Shown piece after piece: positions 1 through 9,146 of a stretch of DNA of 60,141 bases; positions within the stretch are counted from its first letter, which is position 1; each line of letters starts with the position of its first letter. The notes under the pieces were generated by a model. The model made no database searches, was not told the DNA's origin, and worked only from the letters and a program-made list of their open reading frames with translations. This DNA is from an uncultured Eubacteriales bacterium (lineage in GTDB: Bacteria; Bacillota; Clostridia; Oscillospirales; Acutalibacteraceae): NCBI GenBank assembly GCA_900314355.1, contig OMUY01000002.1:1-60141 (forward strand), written 5' to 3'. Both the position numbers and the translations under genes were made by a program.

Positions 1-43
1 CACAGGCAATATAATAATTAAGATCTTCTTTCGTCTGAATCAT
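1..43 (-). CDS. 5' end of a truncated gene of the polysaccharide operon, possibly an acyltransferase
   Basis: A reverse-strand ATG at 43 follows an AAAGGAGG ribosome binding site by nine bases, and that site lies inside the 3' end of the upstream gene. The frame reads MIQTKEDLNYYIAC before the window edge. An N-terminus with K-x-D-L-x-Y-Y resembles serine-acetyltransferase-like enzymes of capsule clusters, but fourteen residues are too few for a firm call. It is the last visible gene of the leftward operon. An acetyltransferase would fit downstream of an amino-sugar pathway; that part is inference. Confidence 0.5.
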   Translation of the reverse strand, partial: MIQTKEDLNYYIAC

Positions 44-48
44 ACCGT

Positions 49-1377
49 TTATCCTCCTTTGATCGTCGCCAAAGGTTTTTTTATTGACAGTCCTAAAATC
101 TTCAGCATTATTAAATATATCCAAAAGTTATCATACGTAAGGATGCCGATGCCCAACATTCGCACCACTATTACAGCCACGGGAATCAACAAAAGTGAGC
201 TTTTCGGGATCCCTTCAAAGACTTTTTTCAGCGCAAAAATCAACAGGCCGCTTCCGACAAGGCCCAAGGAGTAAATCGCTTCAAAATACGTATTATGTGT
301 ACCGCGGCCCAAAGAGCTGATACTGTTAAGACCATTTCCGAAAAACAGAATTCTTCTACTGTGGAATATCTCATTCAAGTATGTTTGCCAAATACCATAT
401 CGCCCAGTGGAGATGCTGTTCAGCGTTCCCTTCGAATCCTTAGTAAAACGAAAGAGAAAAAGCTGAATGCTGTCCGGCGCAAAGATCGCAACAACACCGG
501 CAAGCGCAGCGGCGGCAAACACAAACTTAACGGCATTCGACGCGCTCCCTCTTTTTACCGTTAACACAAACCAGAGAGCCAGTAGAACCGCGTAACTCAA
601 CAAAAACGATTTGCTTACCGACATCATACCGAATACTGTCAGTACACCGATCAGAAAATAGAAATGGACACGCGGCTTGTCGTTCAAGATCAAGACAGCA
701 AGGCACGCTACTGCAAAGATCACGCCCACCGTATAGTAATTCGGGTTGCCTTCCAAGCCGGCAAACCTGTCTGCGTACTCATTCTCGCCAACCTTTAACA
801 TAGCGGTCATAAGAAAACGGTCGATCAGAGGCAAATGTTCCCGAAACAACGCCACCACAGATGAAACGCACAACCCAAGAGAAAAAGAAACTACAACGGT
901 CTGTGCGCGGAATGAACATCTGTCCATTTGTTTCACAAGGATCAGCCCGGCAAGGATCGTTATGATCGTCGTAAGTTGACCCAAGCCGGAAAAGACAAGA
1001 GAATAGCCGCCGAATAGCACAAACGCGATAAAACTGACGATATCAAATCGGTTATTAAACAAAAAGATTCGAAGAAACAAACCGAAGAACAAAAACGTAA
1101 AAAAACTCATCGCGTCTTCGCTGAGTTTCAGCACCATAGAAAATGGAAGCAGAAAAACAAGCACGGAAAAACTCTCTTCAAGTGTAAAGAATACCAACAA
1201 AAGTCCGCCAACCGCAAGAATCACATAGCAAAACACACTGCTGAATGCTCTTGCGATAATCAGCAGCGATAACAAAGCAAAGGAGAAAATCAATCGCTTT
1301 GGTATTATTTCCGATTCTGAATCGGCGGCGCTGTTTTTCTTTTTCAAAAAAAGCACCGGATTAAAAAAACTATCCAT
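49..1377 (-). CDS. Wzy/O-antigen-ligase-like polysaccharide polymerase
   Basis: A 442-residue integral membrane protein with about ten hydrophobic segments and a longer polar loop around residues 310-350 containing G-N-G-L-N-S-I. This resembles the large extracytoplasmic loop of Wzy polymerases and O-antigen ligases, which join undecaprenyl-linked repeat units outside the membrane. Sequence conservation in this family is poor, so the call rests on topology plus position among glycosyltransferases, a chain-length regulator and a phosphoglycosyl transferase. The ribosome binding site is weak. Its 3' end carries the ribosome binding site of the next gene at position 43. WaaL-like ligase versus Wzy polymerase cannot be separated by eye. 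Confidence 0.75.
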   Translation of the reverse strand: MDSFFNPVLFLKKKNSAADSESEIIPKRLIFSFALLSLLIIARAFSSVFCYVILAVGGLLLVFFTLEESFSVLVFLLPFSMVLKLSEDAMSFFTFLFFGLFLRIFLFNNRFDIVSFIAFVLFGGYSLVFSGLGQLTTIITILAGLILVKQMDRCSFRAQTVVVSFSLGLCVSSVVALFREHLPLIDRFLMTAMLKVGENEYADRFAGLEGNPNYYTVGVIFAVACLAVLILNDKPRVHFYFLIGVLTVFGMMSVSKSFLLSYAVLLALWFVLTVKRGSASNAVKFVFAAAALAGVVAIFAPDSIQLFLFRFTKDSKGTLNSISTGRYGIWQTYLNEIFHSRRILFFGNGLNSISSLGRGTHNTYFEAIYSLGLVGSGLLIFALKKVFEGIPKSSLLLIPVAVIVVRMLGIGILTYDNFWIYLIMLKILGLSIKKPLATIKGG

Positions 1378-1454
1378 AGCTTATACCGTATCCCGTTTCG
1401 CACCCGTTCAGCGTTAATATCGCGGCGAAGATCGCTCCTTTCACGTGGCTCTGT

Positions 1455-2309
1455 TCAGCAATGGACCGTCTCAAATCCAACAATCGAGACGCCTGCTTGC
1501 GCAGCGACGCGCAAAACCGCAGGATCGCTGAAACATTTATATTCCAAAACTCTTTGCTCTGTGATTTCCCCAAACCATTTGCAGTTCCCGTCAAGCGCAG
1601 GGTGAATGGCGATCTCCGCAGTATTCGCGTTTTTCCACTGAATATGCGAAAACAGATAGGGCAGATTCAGTTTGTCGTCTTCATTCATCCTGACAAGCAG
1701 CCCGTCAGGTGCGGCGACGCCCTTTTTCGCAGATTCGTGCTGCCATGTTTTCAGCATGACTTGCTTCACCGGATTCGTGATCGTCCATGCGAGCGACTTA
1801 TCGCTCCTGCCGTTGGAGGCGGGAATATAGATTCTTTTATGCGTACGCATTTTTTTGATGCCAAGATCCAGAGATACGTCACGGAACAACTGATATAATC
1901 CGGGATACACGTGTACGTTCTCATGAGTATTCCAATAATCCGGTTCCCCGCAAATCTCCTTAAAGCGACGATACTGCGCTATCATTTCCTCCTGGAGCTC
2001 TCCGAAGACATAGCTCTTCTTTCTGCAGCGTTCACGAATTTCCGGAAAGGAAAGAAATTCACCCTCACCGTTCACCAGAGAGCGAACGTGGTCGACAGGT
2101 GACAATGGCGTTCCAACGGTAAAATTATAGTGAAGCCCGAGCGAAAGCGTCGGGAACCGCTTTTTTAAAGACGAGGCCTCCTCAGCGACTTCCATATTTG
2201 CCATCACATTGGTGGAGCACACGACTTTCGCGGCAATACACGCGTCGATCGCGCGATTAACACTGTCGCACATACCGTAATCGTCTGCTGTAATGATCAA
2301 CCCTTTCAA
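1455..2309 (-). CDS. ChbG/YdjC-family carbohydrate deacetylase
   Basis: A 284-residue protein starting MKGLIITADDYGMCDSVN. The A-D-D-Y-G motif near residue 10 is the hallmark of YdjC/ChbG enzymes, which use a metal bound by Asp and His to remove N-acetyl groups from amino sugars. Further candidate ligands are in L-G-L-H-Y (about 60), N-T-H-E-N-V-H (about 127) and I-A-I-H-P (about 237). The ATG overlaps the stop of the upstream glycosyltransferase (2306-2309), so translation is probably coupled. In this operon it likely trims an N-acetyl group from a lipid-linked or polymeric glycan, possibly creating a free amine; the substrate is inferred. Family length is normal and no signal peptide is visible. 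Confidence 0.85.
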   Translation of the reverse strand: MKGLIITADDYGMCDSVNRAIDACIAAKVVCSTNVMANMEVAEEASSLKKRFPTLSLGLHYNFTVGTPLSPVDHVRSLVNGEGEFLSFPEIRERCRKKSYVFGELQEEMIAQYRRFKEICGEPDYWNTHENVHVYPGLYQLFRDVSLDLGIKKMRTHKRIYIPASNGRSDKSLAWTITNPVKQVMLKTWQHESAKKGVAAPDGLLVRMNEDDKLNLPYLFSHIQWKNANTAEIAIHPALDGNCKWFGEITEQRVLEYKCFSDPAVLRVAAQAGVSIVGFETVHC

Positions 2310-3103
2310 TTGTTTCTCCCTCCTTTTTGTTTTTCCTTAAACTGCCGAATTCCTTGAAAATACAGCGGCAGTACCTTTTTTGCAGAATCAGGTCTTCGAT
2401 GATTCTTCATCGCTGTCAGGATCGCATAAATGTAGCAGAATCCAGGCATTGCGGCAGCAAACAGAGCCCCCTTGTCGGCGTAATATTTCTCAGTAAAACC
2501 GTCAAACCAACTGGACTGTGTCTGCTTCACGTCAGCCACCTTTATCGGTGACTTGTAAATGTGAAGCCCTGCATGTAGAAGCTCCTGTAGAAAAACAGTA
2601 TCTTCACCGGAGCCGAATTTTGCGCCGCCCCCGAACAATAGGGAGAGAGAAAGGTTATGATATAACAGTTTCTCACGTCGTACCGCAAGCCTGGCGCAGC
2701 CATATTTCAGGGCTTCTCTTTTTCCAACTCGTGCGAATTTATCGATTTTCAACAAAGGACGTTCCGGATTCAGGCTCTCTATGGAAAAAAGAATGACGTC
2801 CGCTTCCGGATGAGCTTCAAATTCTCTCAGCACATCTTGTTCATATGTCGGAGAAAGAATCATATCGTCATCCGCAAATTCAACAATATCTGCTGTCGCG
2901 CGCATAAACGCGGTATTACGGCTCAACCCAATGCCTCTTTCGTCAAAGGAGTAAAACTGAATTGTTTTACCGTTTTTAGAGAGTGTGCGTTTGGCAACAT
3001 GGTCGCATTGATTGATGATGATCGCGTCTGATTGAATTCTCATTTCATCCAAAATGGAATCATCTGTCTGATTCATCGTGGATACCAACAGTTGATAAGT
3101 CAT
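2306..3103 (-). CDS. Family 2 glycosyltransferase
   Basis: About 265 residues beginning MTYQLLVS. I chose the ATG at 3103 because GAGG lies six bases upstream; in-frame TTG and ATG codons at 3115 and 3109 lack proper spacing. The F-A-D-D-D-M motif near residue 80 is the metal/nucleotide-sugar DxD site of GT-A folds, and the preceding G-I-G-L-S-R-N-T is typical of GT2. The protein is soluble and should transfer one sugar from a nucleotide donor onto the undecaprenyl-linked acceptor at the inner face of the membrane. It overlaps the downstream deacetylase by 4 bp. Donor and linkage cannot be deduced. Confidence 0.82.
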   Translation of the reverse strand: MTYQLLVSTMNQTDDSILDEMRIQSDAIIINQCDHVAKRTLSKNGKTIQFYSFDERGIGLSRNTAFMRATADIVEFADDDMILSPTYEQDVLREFEAHPEADVILFSIESLNPERPLLKIDKFARVGKREALKYGCARLAVRREKLLYHNLSLSLLFGGGAKFGSGEDTVFLQELLHAGLHIYKSPIKVADVKQTQSSWFDGFTEKYYADKGALFAAAMPGFCYIYAILTAMKNHRRPDSAKKVLPLYFQGIRQFKEKQKGGRNN

Positions 3104-3111
3104 TTCCATCC

Positions 3112-4035
3112 TCAAATTTTCCAGTAAGAACCAAGTTCCTTTTCAAATTCTTCATGCTCAAAATGCAGATAGCCGGCCCCATGGTAAAAAGTCATTTCAC
3201 CAAAAATGAGACGATCTCCGACAGAATAAAAATCAACGCGGACGTGAGAAAAACCGGCGGAGAGCTTAGAAGCGCACGAGAGCATTTCTTCCAGATTTTG
3301 CGGCTTGACAATTTTTGCGTTCGGATCGTTCTCATAGGCGACCTTCTCGTCTATAAACTGCCAGTCCGTTGTATATAAATTTCGCTTGTGATCCTCAAAC
3401 CGGGAAAAATCGACCTGAATCATTTTAGGTTGGCCATCAAAACAAAACACTTTATAGTCGTTCAAGCCCAACGGATCGTCAGTCTCAAGCAGCTCCTCGC
3501 AAATAATACGGTTACGGATTTCTTTATAAGCCCATTCGCGTCCGAGCATATAGAAGTCGAGCTTCATCCATTTGTTGAATCTTCGTTTGATCTTCCGGAT
3601 TTCTTTCGCACTTTTTTGTGTACAGATATAATTGAAACCCGATCCGTTTGTAAGCTTCATTACAAATTTATCCGGAAGCGATTCAAATGGAATTTCCGAT
3701 ACGGCGTCATATACGCCGTAAAGTTTTGTCAGATATCGTTCTCCTATTTTTTCTTTTACATATGAGCGAACTTCATATTTGTCTGTCAATTGAACCAGGC
3801 GTTCGTCGTGATGATGCAGTTTTCTGTACTGCATCTTTTCATTATACAGAACCGGATTCTCAAGATTCAGTTCTTTGCCTGTTATCCGCCTATATTGGCG
3901 CGTGATATAAGCCTGATCGGATACGCCTTTTTTGAAAAACATCAGATATCGCAGGCGCCAGTATTTAACGATAAAAAACAAATAATCGTTTTTGCCGATG
4001 AGATGAATCAGCGCATCTCTTACTGATGATGTCAT
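3112..4035 (-). CDS. TupA-like ATP-grasp protein of polysaccharide synthesis
   Basis: 307 residues with the layout of ATPgrasp_TupA proteins: an N-terminal N-Y-L-F-like segment, the block F-V-M-K-L-T-N-G-S-G (about 123-132) that resembles the ATP-grasp nucleotide loop, and I-I-C-E-E-L-L-E plus D-Y-K-V-F-C-F-D-G further on. Members sit in teichuronic acid and capsule clusters and are thought to join amino acids or sugars to the glycan in an ATP-dependent way; the chemistry is poorly known. AGGAG lies seven bases upstream of the ATG. It follows a GT2 gene by about 30 bp and abuts the next GT2. Decoration of the repeat unit by an amide- or ester-linked group is plausible. Confidence 0.82.
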   Translation of the reverse strand: MTSSVRDALIHLIGKNDYLFFIVKYWRLRYLMFFKKGVSDQAYITRQYRRITGKELNLENPVLYNEKMQYRKLHHHDERLVQLTDKYEVRSYVKEKIGERYLTKLYGVYDAVSEIPFESLPDKFVMKLTNGSGFNYICTQKSAKEIRKIKRRFNKWMKLDFYMLGREWAYKEIRNRIICEELLETDDPLGLNDYKVFCFDGQPKMIQVDFSRFEDHKRNLYTTDWQFIDEKVAYENDPNAKIVKPQNLEEMLSCASKLSAGFSHVRVDFYSVGDRLIFGEMTFYHGAGYLHFEHEEFEKELGSYWKI

Positions 4036-4064
4036 ATAATATCTCCTGTTCAGCCGATAATTCG

Positions 4065-4844
4065 TTACTTCGGCCGGTTTGTTTCATACCTGATTTTTTT
4101 CAAAACCCCGAAAAACATATTCCATCCGGCAAACCAAAACGCAGCCATCGCCGGCTTTGCGTCGCAGACGTGAAACAGATCATAGTGGCTTTTCAGTTTT
4201 TTTGAAAGCTTGTCGTGGCTGATGCTCTGTTTGCGCACACGGTACTGCGCAAGATTTTCAGGCAGATAATAGCAGGCCGCGCCCGGCTTTTTGAAAAGCT
4301 GTAACCGTATCGCGTAATCGTTGTTCTTTCGGATATCCTTGATTTGAATCAGACCGAAATGCTTCGCGCTGTACATCATAGTCAATTGTCCGATATAATC
4401 ATAATTGTAAATCTTTCGTTTGTTCACGCTGCTTGGTCCGGAAACAAACACATGCAGGGGACAACCATCTTCGTCGATCTTTTCATAGCCATGGTAGGAA
4501 AAGTCATATCCGTTCTCCCGCATGAACACAATTTGTTTTTCCAACTTTTTCGGTGACCAAAGATCGTCGGAATCCAAAAACGCGATCCATTCACCCTTCG
4601 CTTCTCGCAAAGCGCGGTTACGGGACAGCGCTGCGCCGCTGTTCGCTTCATTTTTGAAATAGCGGATGCGTTTATCCTCCAAAAACGGTCGGATCACTAC
4701 ATCGCTATCATCGGTGGAGCAATCATCCACCAACAGCAACTCCCAGTTCTGATACGTCTGCTCCACTACAGAACGTATCGAATCTGAGATAAAACGTCCC
4801 GTATTCCAGGACGGCATTATAATCGATACAAGACCTTCTATCAT
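4065..4844 (-). CDS. Family 2 glycosyltransferase
   Basis: A 259-residue GT-A enzyme with all classical GT2 landmarks: V-S-I-I-M-P-S-W-N at residues 6-14, L-L-V-D-D-C-S-T-D-D around 37-46, and A-F-L-D-S-D-D-L-W around 88-96, which holds the DxD-type metal site. The C-terminal part has a short hydrophobic stretch (A-A-F-W-F-A-G-W) that may touch the membrane. It lies between the phosphoglycosyl transferase and the TupA-like gene and likely adds the second or a later sugar of the repeat unit. Translation starts at an ATG with AAGGA about ten bases upstream. The sugar donor is unknown. Confidence 0.88.
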   Translation of the reverse strand: MIEGLVSIIMPSWNTGRFISDSIRSVVEQTYQNWELLLVDDCSTDDSDVVIRPFLEDKRIRYFKNEANSGAALSRNRALREAKGEWIAFLDSDDLWSPKKLEKQIVFMRENGYDFSYHGYEKIDEDGCPLHVFVSGPSSVNKRKIYNYDYIGQLTMMYSAKHFGLIQIKDIRKNNDYAIRLQLFKKPGAACYYLPENLAQYRVRKQSISHDKLSKKLKSHYDLFHVCDAKPAMAAFWFAGWNMFFGVLKKIRYETNRPK

Positions 4845-4857
4845 TTCTCATTATTCC

Positions 4858-5553
4858 TTATTCATATGTTTTTCCGCAAACGGCAAGCACGGTTCGAATC
4901 ATCGTTCGGAGTTCATGCGAAAAAGAAAAGCGCTCGATACTTTTCAGATTCCAGCGCATCTTCTGCGGCAGAACGATTTCCATGTATGTCTCATCCACAT
5001 CCTCGACGTCCTTGAGCAACTCTGCCTCATTCTTGAAGCGAATACTGGCTTCGCTTGTAATTCCGGCCGGAAGCAAAAGCGTCGCGTTATATTCCGACCT
5101 GTATTGCTTGACGTACTTCGGCACTTCCGGACGCGTCCCTACAAAACTCATATCTCCGTGAATTACGTCAAAAAGCTGGGGAAGCTCATCCAGACGAAAA
5201 CGGCGCAGCTTTTCTCCGACACGCGTAATTCTTGCGTCGTTACCTACAGTGACAACAGTACCGATCTTATCGGCGTCAGTGACCATCGTTCTGAATTTAT
5301 GGATGCGAAACGTCTTTCCATATGTGGTGATTCGCTCCTGCCGATAAAAAACCGGGCCGGGGGAATCCTGCTTAATTCTGACAGCGATTGCCGCCATCGG
5401 GACGGCAGCCATTGCGGTCAACGCAAGTGCGGCGGTTAAATCAAACGCGCGTTTCAACACAAGCTGCCCTTTCTTTTTTTGTAAAATATCCCAATAGGGG
5501 CGAACATCATCCGTCCGCATAAACGCAGGTAATTCTTCCCATGATTTTAACAA
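4858..5553 (-). CDS. Monotopic phosphoglycosyl transferase (PglC/WcaJ-type initiating sugar transferase)
   Basis: This enzyme transfers a sugar-1-phosphate from a UDP-sugar to undecaprenyl phosphate and so starts repeat-unit synthesis at the inner membrane face. The sequence shows the family order: basic segment and re-entrant helix (L-K-R-A-F-D-L-T-A-A-L-A), then D-S-P-G-P-V-F-Y-R-Q-E-R, K-F-R-T-M, R-F-R-L-D-E-L-P-Q-L and D-M-S-F-V-G-T-R-P. The short form without extra N-terminal helices matches PglC rather than full-length WbaP. I prefer the TTG at 5553, preceded at eight bases by GGAGGG; a TTG at 5571 would lie upstream of that site. The adjacent aminotransferase and dehydratase suggest a UDP-4-amino-sugar derivative as substrate. 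Confidence 0.9.
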   Translation of the reverse strand: MLKSWEELPAFMRTDDVRPYWDILQKKKGQLVLKRAFDLTAALALTAMAAVPMAAIAVRIKQDSPGPVFYRQERITTYGKTFRIHKFRTMVTDADKIGTVVTVGNDARITRVGEKLRRFRLDELPQLFDVIHGDMSFVGTRPEVPKYVKQYRSEYNATLLLPAGITSEASIRFKNEAELLKDVEDVDETYMEIVLPQKMRWNLKSIERFSFSHELRTMIRTVLAVCGKTYE

Positions 5554-5581
5554 GATGCTATCCCTCCTCAAAATCCCACTA

Positions 5582-6901
5582 TCATATTATTCTTTTCAAA
5601 ACATCTTCCAGCGTTCCACACACATAATCCACATCCTCATTGGAAAGCAGCGTATGCAGAGGAAGAGAGATCAGATTACGATAATAATCATAACTATTTG
5701 GAAAGGCCGCAACATCTTTTCCGTAGGCAGACATCATCGGGAGCGGTTTGTAATGGACGTTTGTCGCAACGCCGCGCTCTGCCAATTTTTTAATAATGAT
5801 TCCGCGCGTTTCCTCATCAGCGCCTGGAATCCGGATCAGATACAGGTGTCCGGAGGAATTGATCTGCGCGGTATAATGCACCAAATGGTCGATATTCAGT
5901 CGGTCAAAAAAGCGATCATACATCGCAATGATCTCTTTTCGGCGGGCAAGAAGCATCGGATATCGGTCAAGCTGCCGCAAGCCGATTGCTGCCATAACGT
6001 CCGTCATATTGCATTTATACCAGGGACCGATAATATCATACTCCCATGCGCCGCGCTGTGTTTTCGCAAGCGCGTCCTTGCTTTGTCCGTGCAAAGACAA
6101 CAGTTGAAACATCTGGTAAATCTCTGCGTCTTCAATATCCTGCAGAGGCTTCCAAGCGGTTGCGCCGCCTTCTGCGGTCGTGAAGTTTTTAACCGCATGA
6201 AAAGAAAATGATGAAAAATCAGCGATTGCTCCGCAGTGTTTTTGTGTACCGGAAAAGATTCTGCTCGCGCCAAGGCTGTGAGCGCAATCCGCGACCACTG
6301 CGACACGACCTATCGACTTCTGAATTCTCGCAGACAGATCTCCAAGTGCGCTTCCGTCAGACTGCTTCGGGGTAAACATGGTTTTTTTGCGCTCCGCAAT
6401 TTCAAACAACTGATCATAGTCGCAGACGATCCCGCCGAGATCTACCGCAACGATCGCTTTTGTCCGCGGTGTAATCGCTTTCTCAAGAGCTGCGTAGTCC
6501 ATTTCCGGCATGTGCGTCGTCGGATCTCCGTCCTTTTGAATGTCTATAAATCTGACCTTTGCACCACAGTGAATAACAGCGCTCGCGGTAGCCGTATAAG
6601 TATACGCAGGAACAAGTACCTCGTCTCCCGGACCGATACCAAGCACACGCAGATTCAGTTCTTCAGCCGCTGTCGCCGAATTCAGGCAAACCGCCCTCGG
6701 TCGTCCATCCTTCGCATTGGAAGCAGGAGTCGCGCAATCCAGATCCGCGCGGCCGGTTTCAATATAGGCTGCAAGTCGTCGTTCCAACAGCTTTGTACGC
6801 GGCCCGGTTGTGATCCAGCCGGACCGTAGAGCCGCCGCGACTTCCTCAATTTCAAGCTCCGATATGTCTGGCGGACTGAAATTAATGTTGCGTTTATTCA
6901 T
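5582..6901 (-). CDS. DegT/DnrJ/EryC1 family PLP aminotransferase for nucleotide sugars
   Basis: A fold-type I aminotransferase of about 439 residues. Markers are A-Y-T-Y-T-A-T-A near residue 100, V-V-A-D-C-A-H-S-L-G near 203 and S-F-S-F-H-A-V-K-N-F near 232-240, where Lys238 should bind PLP. The family converts 4-keto (or 3-keto) nucleotide sugars to amino sugars with glutamate. The neighbouring PglF/WbpM-type 4,6-dehydratase would supply a UDP-4-keto-6-deoxy sugar, so a PglE-like step is the best guess. An insert near residues 55-70 (D-L-D-C-A-T-P-A-S-N-A-K-D-G) is longer than usual. The ATG at 6901 is chosen over a GTG at 6910 because it begins the conserved N-terminus; no strong ribosome site is seen. 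Confidence 0.9.
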   Translation of the reverse strand: MNKRNINFSPPDISELEIEEVAAALRSGWITTGPRTKLLERRLAAYIETGRADLDCATPASNAKDGRPRAVCLNSATAAEELNLRVLGIGPGDEVLVPAYTYTATASAVIHCGAKVRFIDIQKDGDPTTHMPEMDYAALEKAITPRTKAIVAVDLGGIVCDYDQLFEIAERKKTMFTPKQSDGSALGDLSARIQKSIGRVAVVADCAHSLGASRIFSGTQKHCGAIADFSSFSFHAVKNFTTAEGGATAWKPLQDIEDAEIYQMFQLLSLHGQSKDALAKTQRGAWEYDIIGPWYKCNMTDVMAAIGLRQLDRYPMLLARRKEIIAMYDRFFDRLNIDHLVHYTAQINSSGHLYLIRIPGADEETRGIIIKKLAERGVATNVHYKPLPMMSAYGKDVAAFPNSYDYYRNLISLPLHTLLSNEDVDYVCGTLEDVLKRII

Positions 6902-7007
6902 ATGTATCACAACTTCTATCCTAAATATTTCTATACTGCATATAGCGCAGTAAATTCATCCGATTATAGAATCCAATGAACTATTATGACTACGTTTTGC
7001 AATCACG

Positions 7008-9068
7008 TTACACACGCAGTTTCTCTCTTCGAAGGCTGTTTTGATTGTCAACGTGATTTGAAAAAACATCATTCTCACCTTGCGGCATTTCTTTTTGGGC
7101 AGGATGATACGTGGAGACAATTTTCATCACCAAAGTCCGAATGTTTGAGCGATTTCCATACGCCGCCTGCATCAGAAGGGGAAGCTGACGCAAAAATTCG
7201 TCCACATCAAATGGAATTGGACAACCAATATGGATCAGCTCATTTTCCGTTTTCTTTAGCCCCTCTTCAGCCATTAATTTTTCTTCAAACAGTTTTTCCC
7301 CGGGACGAAGACCGGTGTATTCAATTTTAATGTCTTCATCAGGCTTGTATCCAGAGAGTTTGATCAGATTGCGAGCTAAGGTGTCGATTTTTACAGGACT
7401 GCCCATATCGAGCACGAAGATTTCACCTCCGTGGGCATAGGTACCCGCAAGCATGACCAAACTGACGGCTTCCGGAATTGTCATGAAATAACGTATAATA
7501 TCCGGGTGGGTGACTGTGACCGGACCGCCTTTTTCGATTTGTTTTTTGAAAATCGGTACAACTGAACCGTTGCTGCCGAGCACGTTGCCAAAACGAACGG
7601 CTACAAACTCGGTATGAATGTTTTCAAATATGCGTCCGGTTCCGTCTTTATCTGCGTTTTCAATACCATCGTGTGTGAACAATTGCGGGATTTCACGCGC
7701 TTTACCCTCTTTGATCTTTTGATCAAAGCTCTGAATGATCATTTCACAAATGCGCTTACTTGCTCCCATGATATTCGTTGGGTTAACCGCCTTGTCAGTG
7801 GAAATCAGAACAAAACGCTCACATCCATGTACCATAGCGGCATAGGCGGTTTTATATGTGCCGATCGCGTTATTTTTAATACACTCGCATGGACTGTCCT
7901 CCATTAAGGGCACATGTTTATGCGCCGCCGCGTGATAAACGATCTCCGGCCGATACAGACCGAATATTTCATACAGCCTTCGACTGTCGCGTACCGAACC
8001 AATCAATACGACAAGATCCAACTGCGGATATTTTTCCTTCAGCTCAAGCTGAACGCCATAAGTGCTGTTTTCATAAACATCGAGAAGAATCAACCGCCTT
8101 GGCGATTGTTCCGCAATCTGCCGGCACAACTCACTGCCGATAGAACCGCCGCCACCAGTCACCAAAACCGTTTTGCCTCGGATAAAATCGTACGCTTCCT
8201 TCATGTCCGTCCGAATAGGTTCTCTGCCAAGCAGATCCTCCACTGAAACATCCTTCATTTCGTTTACGGAGATATCGCGATCTATCGCCTGATAAAAACC
8301 GGGGAGGTGTTTGAGTTCGCAGTCGGTCTCATTGCAAATGGTCAAGATATCGTGCTTTTCCGCCGCCGACGCGCTCGGAATCGCAAGATAGATCCGACTG
8401 ACATGATATTTTTTTGCACCGGGGAGAATACAGTCGCGCCCGCCGATAACTGGAACACCTTCTAAATCACGGTGCCACTTATTCGGGTCGTCATCGATCA
8501 CACAAACCACGCGGTCTCCGGTTTGTTTCCCATGTTGGATAATATCATGCAAGATCATCTGTCCGGCTGTACCGGCGCCAATGACCATTATGCGCTCACG
8601 GATATTAACGCGTTGTTTAAGACTTGATTTTACAAACAACCATGTCCGGGAAAAGAACCGCATACCGAGAATCAGCAGAAATTGCAGGATCATTCCCCAA
8701 AGATAGTATGTAATCGGCATCTTTGAGAAAACGAGAGTAACGATCACAGAATAAAGGACAGACAACAATCCGGAAGACGCAAAGCACCGGACAAACTCCG
8801 GATAGCTTGCATACTGCCAGATGCTTCGGTAAAGGTGAAAACGCCAGAAAACAAGAATACATAAGACAGCGTAAACTGTAATGGAACGTTGATAAACGTA
8901 AAGATACTCATCGGGAATCTTTGAAAAAACGAAATCAAACCGTCCCCAAAGTGCCAGAAAGTAGGCGCTATGAACGGCGATGAGATCATATAGTATCATC
9001 GTAATAACCGAGAATCCGGTCCGGAATATCTGCTTTTTCATTTTATCCATGTTCCATGCGTATTTCAC
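7008..9068 (-). CDS. Membrane-bound UDP-sugar 4,6-dehydratase (PglF/WbpM/CapD type)
   Basis: A 686-residue two-domain protein. Residues 15-145 hold about four membrane helices. A first Rossmann unit has M-V-I-G-A-G-T-A-G-Q near 161-170. The catalytic SDR domain has T-G-G-G-G-S-I-G-S-E at 304-313, H-A-A-A-H-K-H-V near 379 and S-T-D-K-A-V-N-P-T-N near 423. The usual Tyr of YxxxK is replaced by Met (M434-x3-K438), as in known PglF/FlaA1-type 4,6-dehydratases. It should convert a UDP-HexNAc to its 4-keto-6-deoxy form for the downstream aminotransferase. The start is GTG at 9068, eight bases after GGAG; the ATG one base upstream is followed directly by a stop. Confidence 0.92.
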   Translation of the reverse strand: MKYAWNMDKMKKQIFRTGFSVITMILYDLIAVHSAYFLALWGRFDFVFSKIPDEYLYVYQRSITVYAVLCILVFWRFHLYRSIWQYASYPEFVRCFASSGLLSVLYSVIVTLVFSKMPITYYLWGMILQFLLILGMRFFSRTWLFVKSSLKQRVNIRERIMVIGAGTAGQMILHDIIQHGKQTGDRVVCVIDDDPNKWHRDLEGVPVIGGRDCILPGAKKYHVSRIYLAIPSASAAEKHDILTICNETDCELKHLPGFYQAIDRDISVNEMKDVSVEDLLGREPIRTDMKEAYDFIRGKTVLVTGGGGSIGSELCRQIAEQSPRRLILLDVYENSTYGVQLELKEKYPQLDLVVLIGSVRDSRRLYEIFGLYRPEIVYHAAAHKHVPLMEDSPCECIKNNAIGTYKTAYAAMVHGCERFVLISTDKAVNPTNIMGASKRICEMIIQSFDQKIKEGKAREIPQLFTHDGIENADKDGTGRIFENIHTEFVAVRFGNVLGSNGSVVPIFKKQIEKGGPVTVTHPDIIRYFMTIPEAVSLVMLAGTYAHGGEIFVLDMGSPVKIDTLARNLIKLSGYKPDEDIKIEYTGLRPGEKLFEEKLMAEEGLKKTENELIHIGCPIPFDVDEFLRQLPLLMQAAYGNRSNIRTLVMKIVSTYHPAQKEMPQGENDVFSNHVDNQNSLRREKLRV

Positions 9069-9146
9069 ATGGTTTTCTCCTCGATCCTTTAATATGACAT
9101 TCTTCGATAGATATCTTTTGAGTATCTGTCTAAACCATAAAACGAC

